DNA of 7,316 nucleotides from an uncultured Bacteroidota bacterium (GCA_903898215.1 CAIUEQ010000053.1:1-7316); one strand, 5' to 3'; shown: positions 1 through 6,772, numbered from the stretch's first letter. Notes: generated by a model from the letters alone, not told the origin. A program made the numbers and translations.

Positions 1-171
1 AAGTTCAAATACTACAGATGGATTGTGTCAATTTATTGTATTCTAAGATTACGAAATAATTCTATAGAACAGAAAAGGACTTGATAAAAGGCAGAAAATA
101 TATGTCCTTATTAACAGGATATGTTTTACATAAATACAGATGAAATTGAAATTATAATCATTTTTATTTTT

Positions 172-186
172 TTGACCCTAAATCAA
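172..186. promoter_or_regulatory. TTGA-N7-TCAA dyad upstream of the T9SS/cytochrome operon
   Basis: A perfect 4-bp dyad TTGA/TCAA is separated by seven bases (TTGACCCTAAATCAA), 74 bases before the start codon at 260. It resembles a Crp/Fnr-type site, but the FNR consensus TTGAT-N4-ATCAA has six bases between TTGA and TCAA, so this one is a base too wide. A similar arrangement, TTGA-N7-TCAG, recurs 44 bp downstream at 216-230. It could be an operator or a coincidence in AT-rich DNA. No convincing promoter with a TAnnTTTG element was found between here and the gene. Confidence 0.2.
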
Positions 187-211
187 CTTTGTCAAGAAAT
201 AATTACAATTC

Positions 212-234
212 CGAGTTGATGATTATTCAGCTCG
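212..234 (+). other. Stem-loop in the 5' leader of the T9SS/cytochrome operon
   Basis: CGAGTTGA (212-219) pairs with TCAGCTCG (227-234) to give an 8-bp stem with one G-U wobble and a 7-base loop. It ends 25 bases before the ATG at 260. It is more GC-rich than its surroundings and has no T-run after it, so it is not a terminator. If transcription starts upstream, it would sit in the untranslated leader, where such hairpins can stabilise mRNA or tune translation. It could equally be a DNA operator, since it contains the second TTGA-N7-TCA dyad. The pairing is visible in the sequence; the role is a guess. Confidence 0.35.
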
Positions 235-259
235 AAAGCGGTCACTAAATTTATATTAT

Positions 260-748
260 ATGAAAAAAAAGATTCTCAAATTTTGTTGTTGTATTCTAGG
301 ACTAGGGTCAACAACACTTTTCGCCCAGCAGGGAAACCTAGCAGCAGGCGGAATTGCAAGCGGAACGGGAGGTAACATTAGCTTTAGTATCGGCCAGATT
401 TTTTACTCTACTGCTTCAGCTGCCTCAAACAACATCAATCAAGGTATGCAGCAACCGTATGAAATTTCCGTACTAAGTGCAGTTGATGAAAAAGCAGCAA
501 CTATTAATCTAACTGCTTCTGTTTTTCCGAATCCTACAATCGGTAGTTTTACCTTAAAAGTTGAAACTGAAAAACTGAAAAATCTAAACTACGAGTTGTA
601 TAATTCTCAAGGACAACTCTTATCATCCAAAAAAGTTGAAACAGAAGAAACCTTTATTGAATTATCGGGTTTAGCTTCATCATTTTATATTCTTAAGGTA
701 CATGAAGGAAATCAAGCAATCAAAACTTTTAAAATCACTAAATTCTAA
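260..748 (+). CDS. Small secreted protein with T9SS type A C-terminal sorting domain
   Basis: This 162-residue protein starts with a Sec signal peptide (charged MKKK, hydrophobic core about 7-20, likely cleavage after FA at residue 22, leaving Q at the new end). Residues 24-70 form a glycine/serine-rich segment (SGTGG, SFSIGQ, QGMQQPYEI) that recurs in many uncharacterised Bacteroidota secreted proteins. Residues about 85-162 are a typical T9SS sorting domain: the VFPNPT motif at 88-93, a beta-rich middle with YELYNSQGQLL, and the end KTFKITKF. The family knowledge is that this domain carries a protein across the outer membrane and is then removed, with the protein anchored or released. After processing only about 60 residues would remain, with no catalytic motif. 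The next gene starts 6 bases after the stop, so the two are almost certainly co-transcribed. The function is unknown; a structural or partner role for the cytochrome is inference. Confidence 0.9.
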   Translation: MKKKILKFCCCILGLGSTTLFAQQGNLAAGGIASGTGGNISFSIGQIFYSTASAASNNINQGMQQPYEISVLSAVDEKAATINLTASVFPNPTIGSFTLKVETEKLKNLNYELYNSQGQLLSSKKVETEETFIELSGLASSFYILKVHEGNQAIKTFKITKF

Positions 749-754
749 AAAAAT

Positions 755-2434
755 ATGAAAAAATTATCTCAGAAAATCAGTATCGTAGCATTTTTGCTAT
801 TGTCATTTAACTTTTTATCGGCACAAGCACCCCACAAAATGAGTTATCAGGCTGTTGTGCGTAACAGTAGTTTCACTCTTGTAGTTAACAGTCCTATAGG
901 AATGAAAGTAAGCATTTTACAGGGTTCTGCAACTGGAACTCCAGTTTATGTAGAAACTCAAACTGCAACAACAAATGGTAATGGATTAGTTACTCTTCAA
1001 ATAGGTGGTGGAACTGTAGTTAGCGGAAGTATGGCAACAATTAATTGGGCAGCAGGTCCATTTTTTATCAAAACAGAAACAGATCCTGCAGGTGGTGTTA
1101 CCTATAGCATAGCAAACACTACACAATTATTGAGTGTTCCTTATGCTGAATTTGCTGGTAATTCTGCAACAACTGCAGGTAATTGTTTTGAGTGCCATGT
1201 TCATGATAAATCAAGTTTAGGAAATACCTATGCCGGATCACTTGCACAAAAACGCACTGATAACGCTAATTCGATGCCATTTTCAGCTCACGCAACAGGT
1301 GAAACAGCATTTGGAGAAGGTACAAATTCAGGTTGCGCTGGTTGCCACGCTGATCAAGGTTTCTCTTGGAGAGTTGCTAATAAACTTCAACCAACTTATA
1401 CAGGAACTGCTCCTGGTCCTTACACTTATGCTTTCAATGTTGACGCTTCTGCATCATCTGCAATGACAGCTTTACCTGGACATATCGGTTGTTTTACTTG
1501 CCACAAAGGAAATCCTCAAGATTCATTTGCTTTAGTTACAACTGACTCAGTAAAAATGATGTTCTACTCAATGCCAGGAAAAGAAAAATATGTAAATCTT
1601 ACTCAAGATAAAAAGAGCAGTAATATTTGTATCATGTGCCACCAATCACGCCCAATATCTCAAAACACTACTTCGGGTGATGGTTCAGCTGTTGATTATC
1701 CTGCTTTAGCAGCAAACCTAACTGGTATTTTTTATGATAGTACCAAAACAGCTTCAACAGGTAACAAAGTTAGTTTATCTAGTTCAACAGTTGGTCACTA
1801 TGGCTGGCCTGGAAATGTATTAGCAGGAAAAGGATTTGGTCCAATTGAAATACCTGGAGCTCCAACTGCTTATACAAATTCAGCTCACACAACAGTAGCA
1901 GCATGTGCTGATTGCCATATGGCAAGTCCTAAAATTGTAAGTGGTGTACCTGTTGGAGGTCACACATTCACTGCAGCCGGAAACTACAATGGTTGTAATA
2001 CTACCACTTGTCATGGTACTAGTGGTGTGCTTTCAGCAACTTCAGTAAAAGTAACAACAGCAGTAAATGGTCAAAAAGCAAAACTTGATCAGTTAGCTGG
2101 ATTGTTGAAATCAAAAGGTCAATACATGATGTATATTGATACTACTTTTGATGTTGATGGAGTTACTCGTAAAAATCTTTGGTATAAGTTTACTACACTT
2201 CATTTTAACGGAAACATAAATATTGGAAGTGCTGCCGGACAATTTGTTGTGAACACTGCTACACCAGCAGCCGGTTTATATAAATTCCCAACTCTTACTA
2301 ACGGACAGTTTGCTGCTATGCAAGCATTCTCGGTTTGTATCAGAGAATTTAGTGGAGGAATTCACAATACACAATACACCAATGCGCTATTAAGTAATGC
2401 TATTTGGTACTTAACTAATAATCCAATTCAATAA
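755..2434 (+). CDS. Exported multiheme c-type cytochrome (six haem motifs) with surface-protein-type N-terminal domain
   Basis: This 559-residue protein has a Sec signal peptide (1 to about 23, FLSA then Q) and no lipobox. Residues about 26-135 match a module I know from many Bacteroidota surface proteins (HKMSYQAVVRN near 27-37, LQGSATGTPVYVETQT, then LLSVPYAEFA at 125-134), usually followed by tail-fibre or similar domains. Here it is followed by haem motifs: CFECH 144, CAGCH 194, CFTCH 246, CIMCH 292, CADCH 384, and a CX4CH motif (CNTTTCH) at 414-420. Histidines outside the motifs (150, 179, 243, 348, 378, 403) are candidate distal ligands, which suggests mostly bis-His haems and electron transfer rather than catalysis. 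Residues 421-559 carry no haem motif, contain a lone Cys528 and lack a T9SS sorting domain. I cannot assign it to a named cytochrome family. It is second in an operon with the T9SS protein and lies upstream of a cytochrome c synthase gene that could mature it. Confidence 0.88.
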   Translation: MKKLSQKISIVAFLLLSFNFLSAQAPHKMSYQAVVRNSSFTLVVNSPIGMKVSILQGSATGTPVYVETQTATTNGNGLVTLQIGGGTVVSGSMATINWAAGPFFIKTETDPAGGVTYSIANTTQLLSVPYAEFAGNSATTAGNCFECHVHDKSSLGNTYAGSLAQKRTDNANSMPFSAHATGETAFGEGTNSGCAGCHADQGFSWRVANKLQPTYTGTAPGPYTYAFNVDASASSAMTALPGHIGCFTCHKGNPQDSFALVTTDSVKMMFYSMPGKEKYVNLTQDKKSSNICIMCHQSRPISQNTTSGDGSAVDYPALAANLTGIFYDSTKTASTGNKVSLSSSTVGHYGWPGNVLAGKGFGPIEIPGAPTAYTNSAHTTVAACADCHMASPKIVSGVPVGGHTFTAAGNYNGCNTTTCHGTSGVLSATSVKVTTAVNGQKAKLDQLAGLLKSKGQYMMYIDTTFDVDGVTRKNLWYKFTTLHFNGNINIGSAAGQFVVNTATPAAGLYKFPTLTNGQFAAMQAFSVCIREFSGGIHNTQYTNALLSNAIWYLTNNPIQ

Positions 2435-2456
2435 AACGGATAATAAATTTTTATTT

Positions 2457-2490
2457 AAAAGCTGCAACACATGTTGCAGCTTTTTTTTTT
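2457..2490 (+). terminator. Strong Rho-independent terminator after the cytochrome gene
   Basis: AAAAGCTGCAAC (2457-2468) pairs perfectly with GTTGCAGCTTTT (2473-2484) around the loop ACAT. The eight-pair core holds five G-C pairs, and the T-run continues to 2490. It begins 22 bases after the stop at 2434, so it ends the T9SS/cytochrome transcript and separates it from the synthase gene. The A-run on the left arm could let it work weakly on the opposite strand too. Confidence 0.93.
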
Positions 2491-2567
2491 GAACTTTTAA
2501 AATTGACTTTGACTACTAAATCTGATGTCTTAAAAACATGAAATAAATTAGCTAACTAACCATCAAA

Positions 2568-2592
2568 AATCAGTTTTTAACAAATACTGATT
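2568..2592. other. Inverted repeat upstream of the cytochrome c synthase gene
   Basis: AATCAGT (2568-2574) and ACTGATT (2586-2592) are perfect inverted repeats around an 11-base spacer, 58 bases before the ATG at 2651. It could be a leader hairpin or an operator. The stem is short and AT-rich with no T-run, so it is not a terminator. No clear promoter element was found in 2491-2650; the nearest -7-like string is TAATATTG at 2596-2603, one mismatch from TAnnTTTG and without a good upstream partner. Confidence 0.25.
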
Positions 2593-2650
2593 CAGTAATA
2601 TTGTTGAGAAATTGAAAGAGATTTATCAGCCCTTAATTTTTTATTTCAAG

Positions 2651-5600
2651 ATGAAAAGAATACTTAATTTAATTTATTCAACCAAAGCAACTTTATGGTT
2701 GTTACTTGCTTTTGCAATTGCAATGGCTACTGCCACATTTATTGAGGAAAAATACGATACAGCAACGGCATTCAAATTTATATATGGAGCCAAATGGTTT
2801 GAAATAATAATGCTATTGCTAGCTGTTAATTTTATTGGGAATATTCACAGATATAATTTGTTGTCAAAAAAGAAACTTGCAGGATTATTATTTCACTCTG
2901 CTTTTATAGTAATAATAATTGGGGCTGGAGTAACCAGATATCTGGGTTACGAAGGAATGATGCTTATCAGAGAAGGTCAGTCGTCAAATACAATTGTATC
3001 GCAAGAACAAGTTTTAAAAATACTTGCAATTGACCATGGCAATCAAATACGCTATAATATTCCACTTAATTTAAAAGAGTCATCAGATATTAATTTTAAT
3101 AAATCGATTGAGACAAAAGGTGACGGGGAGATAAAAATTTCTTACAAAAAATTTATTCAAAATGCTACTGAAACATTGGTTGAAAATGTTGAAGGTGGTG
3201 TTAATTGCATAAAAATAAATGTGTTGGATAATGGCAAAGAAGCAGATGTGTTTATTGCAGATAAAGAAATCTCAGGAGCACATACCTTTAAAATATCATA
3301 TAACAATAATGAAAGCTCATCGGATTTAAAGTTTTTTGACAAAGACGGTAAGTTTTATATGTTAGCTTTAATAGAGCTTAAATCAGTTTCATTACCTGAC
3401 ATGAATGAAAGTGTTTTAAACGCGAACTCAACAATTGAGTTAATGCCAAATACGCAATACAGCACACCTGATAATGCATTTAAATTTATTTTCCATGGAG
3501 GATTTAAAAATGCTAAGATGCAATTGGTGAGCGGAAAACCATCGCAAAATTCAATTTCTGCATTGCTTGTTGATGTGAACTTTAAAGGCAAGTCTTACGA
3601 AGTTCCAATTTATATTAATCAGGAAGGAATTGCAGAAATGCAACATGCAAGGATTCCCGGAATTTCATTGCTAATTGGTTATGGAGAAAAGGAAATAAAG
3701 TTGCCATTTTCTATTCGATTAAATGATTTTATTTTGGAAAGATATCCCGGTTCAAGCAATCCTTCATCGTATGCCAGCGAAGTTACAATAAACGACAGCA
3801 GAGATGGTGGACCGCAAAATTTCAGAATATATATGAATCATATTTTAGATCATGATGGTTTCAGGTTTTTTCAATCATCATACGACAGAGATGAAAAAGG
3901 AACTATTTTATCTGTGAACCACGATTTTTTGGGAACATGGATTACTTATCTTGGTTATTTTTTGTTAGCACTTGGATTTATTTTTACGCTATTCAATAAA
4001 AATTCACGATTCCAAATCCTTAGCAGAAGTATTCGCGAAATAAGGAAAATGAGAATGAACAATTCCTTAGCAATATTATTTATTCTTGGATTTAGCAGCT
4101 TTGCTTTTTCTCAAGAGGTAATTCTTAAACCTGTAAGTAAAGAACATGCTGAAAAGTTAGGACAATTGATTGTTCAAACGTTTGACGGTAGATCTGAACC
4201 GGTTCATACACTTGCATATGATGTGATGCATAAAATTTCAAGAAAAGATAAATTCGATTATGCAGGAAAAGGTGAAATGGATGCCATGCAAATTTTTCTT
4301 GATATGATTTTAAATTCACAATATTGGAAGGCTCAAAAAATAATTTATGTGCGTGAAAAATCAATAGCTGATATTTTGGGAGTAAATGGGAAGTACGCCT
4401 CATACCTTGATTTAGTTGATAAAAATGGCGCTCCAAAATTAAAACAATACTCTGAAGATGCTTTCAGAAAAAAGCCACAAGATCAAAACCAGTTTGATAA
4501 AGAAATTATAAAAGTGAGTGAACGGTTGGAGATTTTTATGATGCTTTCTCAAGGTTCATTACTTAAGATTTTTCCTGAACCAGTTGCCAATAGTCAAGTT
4601 TGGATTAGTTGGGATAATCCTCAAGCGCAAATTCTTATTCAGGATAATATGAATTTGATTAATGAACTTCAAATACCACAACTAAACTATAATAATTTTA
4701 TGGGAGCATACCTGAATGCTGTTTACACTGCAACAAATACAGGGGATTATACCAGAGCTGATAAAATTGTTGGATACATAGAAGATATTCAACGTCATAG
4801 TGCTGTAGCCGATTTAATTCCATCTCAAAGCCAAGTGAAGTATGAGATTTTTTATAACAAAGCGGATATTTTTATCACACTAAGAAATATTTATGGTTTG
4901 CTTGCTGTTGTTTTACTCATACTTGCCTACGTTGACAATTTTATAGAAAAAAGAAATAGAATCATCACTGCCTTACTTAATTTTTTTCTTATTTTACTTG
5001 GAGCAGCTTTCGCATATCACACATTTGGAATGGGGTTGCGTTGGTATCTATCAGGGCATGCACCATGGAGTAATGGATATGAGGCATTATTACTTGTTGG
5101 ATGGGCGGGAATTTTGGCAGGTTTTAGTTTCATCAAATACTCTAAAATACCTTTGGCAGCTACAGCTTTATTAGCATTTTTTACTCTAATGACAGCAAGC
5201 CACAGTAGCTATGATCCACAAATTACAAATTTACAACCAGTGTTAAAATCCTTCTGGTTAGTTATTCATGTTGCAACTCTTACCATAAGTTATGGCTTCT
5301 TAGGTTTAGCTTTTATCTTAGGAATTTTTACTCTTACATTTTATTTATTCAAAAATCAAAACAACTCTACTCGATTTAGCTTACTTATAAAAGAGTTGTC
5401 GAACATTAACGAAATGAATGTTACAATCGGGTTAATGTTAGCAACTATTGGAACATTTTTAGGCGGTATATGGGCTAACGAATCCTGGGGTAGATATTGG
5501 GGATGGGATGCAAAGGAAACATGGGCACTTATCATTACTATGGTTTATTCGATTGTAGTTCATTTAAGGTTAGTTGATAAATTGCGTGGAGACTATTTAT

Positions 5601-5824
5601 TTACTGTTGGTTCGGTGATTGGTTTCAGTAGTGTATTAATGACATTTATTGGAGTTAATTATTACCTTTCGAAAGGAATGCACAGTTATGGAAGTGGCGA
5701 AACTCCTATGTTTCCAATATGGGCATGGATATTAATCTTATCAATTATTGCATTGATTATTGCAGCTGGAATGAATGAAAAAAAGATAAGAAAAATTGAT
5801 GAAAATATTTCTGAAAACGATTAA
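2651..5824 (+). CDS. ccsBA: Fused ResB-ResC (CcsBA) cytochrome c synthase, system II
   Basis: This 1057-residue membrane protein exports haem and attaches it to CXXCH cysteines outside the inner membrane. The ResB/CcsB half has membrane segments near 12-30, 48-63, 77-97 and 428-448 with a large periplasmic domain between. The CcsA/ResC half has segments from about 741 to 1041 and the tryptophan-rich WWD motif (WANESWGRYWGWDAKETW, 941-958). By spacing against the Helicobacter hepaticus fusion as I recall it, His82 and His971 match the transmembrane haem ligands, and His873 and His1011 match the two external ligands flanking WWD, so it looks functional. About 250 periplasmic residues (488-740) lie between the halves. 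I chose the ATG at 2651, which gives MKRILNLIYSTK directly before the first membrane segment. A TTG 13 codons earlier (2612) would add an unneeded extension. The lipoprotein gene follows after 57 bases with no terminator, so the two are probably co-transcribed. Confidence 0.95.
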   Translation: MKRILNLIYSTKATLWLLLAFAIAMATATFIEEKYDTATAFKFIYGAKWFEIIMLLLAVNFIGNIHRYNLLSKKKLAGLLFHSAFIVIIIGAGVTRYLGYEGMMLIREGQSSNTIVSQEQVLKILAIDHGNQIRYNIPLNLKESSDINFNKSIETKGDGEIKISYKKFIQNATETLVENVEGGVNCIKINVLDNGKEADVFIADKEISGAHTFKISYNNNESSSDLKFFDKDGKFYMLALIELKSVSLPDMNESVLNANSTIELMPNTQYSTPDNAFKFIFHGGFKNAKMQLVSGKPSQNSISALLVDVNFKGKSYEVPIYINQEGIAEMQHARIPGISLLIGYGEKEIKLPFSIRLNDFILERYPGSSNPSSYASEVTINDSRDGGPQNFRIYMNHILDHDGFRFFQSSYDRDEKGTILSVNHDFLGTWITYLGYFLLALGFIFTLFNKNSRFQILSRSIREIRKMRMNNSLAILFILGFSSFAFSQEVILKPVSKEHAEKLGQLIVQTFDGRSEPVHTLAYDVMHKISRKDKFDYAGKGEMDAMQIFLDMILNSQYWKAQKIIYVREKSIADILGVNGKYASYLDLVDKNGAPKLKQYSEDAFRKKPQDQNQFDKEIIKVSERLEIFMMLSQGSLLKIFPEPVANSQVWISWDNPQAQILIQDNMNLINELQIPQLNYNNFMGAYLNAVYTATNTGDYTRADKIVGYIEDIQRHSAVADLIPSQSQVKYEIFYNKADIFITLRNIYGLLAVVLLILAYVDNFIEKRNRIITALLNFFLILLGAAFAYHTFGMGLRWYLSGHAPWSNGYEALLLVGWAGILAGFSFIKYSKIPLAATALLAFFTLMTASHSSYDPQITNLQPVLKSFWLVIHVATLTISYGFLGLAFILGIFTLTFYLFKNQNNSTRFSLLIKELSNINEMNVTIGLMLATIGTFLGGIWANESWGRYWGWDAKETWALIITMVYSIVVHLRLVDKLRGDYLFTVGSVIGFSSVLMTFIGVNYYLSKGMHSYGSGETPMFPIWAWILILSIIALIIAAGMNEKKIRKIDENISEND

Positions 5825-5881
5825 ACAAATATTAAATCGAACTTATATTTTTTGAATATTAAAAATTTAAAATCAAACAAA

Positions 5882-6589
5882 ATGAGAAAAGTATTTATAA
5901 TTATAGGAATGATAATTACAATATTTAGTTGTCAGCAAAATAGTAATTCAACAATTGCTTCAACAGATCCAAATATTCACATGGGTGTTGCCTTGGAAAA
6001 AATTAATACCAGTCAATATACTTACTTGCTTGTAAATGAAAATGGAGTAGAAACCTGGTTGGCTTTTCCATTGGCAGAAGTTAAAATTGGAGAAACCTAT
6101 TATTATGTAAACGAAATGTTGATGAATAATTTCGTGAGTAAAGAATTGGGTAGAACTTTTGAGAAAGTATATTTTATTTCTGAAGTTTTTACTGAACTGC
6201 CAACAAAAGTAAACGGAGGAAATACTGTACATTCAAATCCACAGCCATTGCCGCCAAATCATCCGCAAATAAATCAACAAAGTAGCCAGCAGCAAATGTT
6301 ACAAAATAAAAACATTACAACTGCGCCCGAAATTGCTGCTCCAGCTAATTCTAATATGCACAACGGAATTGCGCTTGAAAAAATTAACACCAGTCAATAC
6401 ACTTATCTTTTGCTAAATGAAAATGGTGTAAAAACCTGGTTGGCATTTCCTTTATCAGATGTAAAAATTGGAGAAACATATTATTACGCAGGCGAAATGT
6501 TGATGACAAATTTTGAAAGTAAAGAATTGAAAAGAGTTTTTGAAAAAGTGTATTTTGTTCAGGGTGTAACTACTCGGTCAAAACAATAA
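5882..6589 (+). CDS. Lipoprotein with two tandem NrfJ-like domains
   Basis: This 235-residue protein begins with a lipoprotein signal peptide: MRK, a hydrophobic run, then IFSC with the lipid-bearing Cys17. No acidic residues follow the cysteine (QQNSNST), so the Bacteroidota surface-export signal is not evident and a periplasm-facing anchor is likelier. Two copies of one domain follow, residues 35-102 and 162-229, identical at about 54 of 68 positions and joined by a Pro/Gln-rich linker (about 103-158). Each has the pattern SQYTYLL, NENGV, TWLAFP, VKIGETYYY, EMLM, then SKEL, FEKVYF. I recognise this as like the small domain annotated NrfJ-related in bacteria with multiheme cytochromes, whose role is unknown. 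I chose the ATG at 5882; a TTG at 5852 would put ten polar residues ahead of the signal peptide. Its place after ccsBA mirrors the nrfI-nrfJ order of Wolinella. A part in cytochrome maturation or periplasmic haem or metal handling is inference. Confidence 0.82.
   Translation: MRKVFIIIGMIITIFSCQQNSNSTIASTDPNIHMGVALEKINTSQYTYLLVNENGVETWLAFPLAEVKIGETYYYVNEMLMNNFVSKELGRTFEKVYFISEVFTELPTKVNGGNTVHSNPQPLPPNHPQINQQSSQQQMLQNKNITTAPEIAAPANSNMHNGIALEKINTSQYTYLLLNENGVKTWLAFPLSDVKIGETYYYAGEMLMTNFESKELKRVFEKVYFVQGVTTRSKQ
5984..6187 (+). repeat. Direct repeat copy 1 (68 codons) inside the lipoprotein gene
   Basis: This stretch encodes residues 35-102 and repeats at 6365-6568, offset by 381 bases (127 codons). 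The proteins match at about 54 of 68 residues. Much of the DNA difference is at third codon positions (for example AAT against AAC and TAT against TAC in the INTSQYTY segment), which points to an intragenic duplication kept under selection rather than a very recent copy. Confidence 0.9.
6365..6568 (+). repeat. Direct repeat copy 2 (68 codons) inside the lipoprotein gene
   Basis: This stretch encodes residues 162-229 and is the partner of 5984-6187. It keeps every conserved core motif (SQYTYLL, TWLAFP, VKIGETYYY, SKEL, FEKVYF). The changes fall mainly in EV/SD, VN/AG and the residues just after the SKEL motif, so both copies look intact rather than one decaying. Confidence 0.9.
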
Positions 6590-6632
6590 CAGAGCTATTT
6601 AATTTATACGATTACTTCAAAATTTGCTGTTT

Positions 6633-6656
6633 AAGATATTATTGAAATAATATCTT
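6633..6656 (+). terminator. Possible terminator hairpin after the lipoprotein gene
   Basis: AAGATATTAT (6633-6642) pairs perfectly with ATAATATCTT (6647-6656) around the loop TGAA, 43 bases after the stop at 6589. The stem has ten pairs but only one is G-C, and only a short T stretch follows, so it is far weaker than the one at 2457-2490. The position suits the end of the ccsBA-lipoprotein transcript. It may instead protect the 3' end of the mRNA. Confidence 0.5.
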
Positions 6657-6663
6657 TCTAAGG

Positions 6664-6754
6664 TCTGATTTTATTAGATAAAAATTTCGAGTAAGTTTTT
6701 ATTTTGATGCTGAAATGGAAGAATTGAATGATGAATTGTTTTGTTAAAATCAGA
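6664..6754. repeat. Distant inverted repeat in the lipoprotein-regulator intergenic region
   Basis: TCTGATTTTA (6664-6673) and TAAAATCAGA (6745-6754) are perfect 10-base inverted repeats, extendable by two G-T wobbles on the outside, separated by 71 bases. The interior is AT-rich, holds a repeated GAATTG, and has no convincing gene. It could be a long-range RNA stem, a remnant of a small insertion, or chance. Confidence 0.35.
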
Positions 6755-6772
6755 TTAAAATCATTCTTTATC

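Noticed and set aside
1..84. Possible C-terminal end of an upstream + strand gene
   Set aside because: All three forward frames run open from base 1 and stop at 46, 59 and 84. The short peptides show no recognisable domain end and the frames cannot be told apart, so no partial gene was called.
97..127. Imperfect hairpin (ATATGTCCT ... AGGATATG) followed by TTTT
   Set aside because: The stem needs a two-base bulge and the T-run is only four long. It might end an upstream gene, but there is no gene to attach it to.
1230..1466. Open + frame of 78 codons inside the cytochrome gene
   Set aside because: It overlaps conserved haem-motif coding sequence, its translation is low-complexity and it has no domain; a chance out-of-frame reading.
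755..2434. NrfA-type nitrite reductase or octahaem enzyme identity for the cytochrome
   Set aside because: There is no CXXCK motif, no catalytic signature, and the haem spacing and N-terminal domain do not fit; electron-transfer cytochrome is the safer call.
2612..2650. TTG-initiated extension of the cytochrome c synthase by 13 residues
   Set aside because: The ATG at 2651 gives a normal short basic N-terminus before the first membrane helix. The extension adds nothing recognisable.
3157..4436. Three open frames on the - strand (61 to 103 codons) inside the synthase gene
   Set aside because: They are antisense to a clearly conserved gene and show no signal peptide, motif or promoter.
5852..5881. 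TTG-initiated extension of the lipoprotein by 10 residues
   Set aside because: It would place NIKNLKSNK before the signal peptide. The ATG at 5882 gives a standard lipoprotein signal.
5960..6232. Open - strand frame of 90 codons antisense to the lipoprotein gene
   Set aside because: It lies over the first repeat of a well-supported gene and its translation resembles nothing known.
6715..6747. Ten-codon ATG frame (MEELNDELFC) between the inverted repeat arms
   Set aside because: It is too short to support, with no ribosome-binding or conservation evidence. Its frame is open only 11 codons further upstream.
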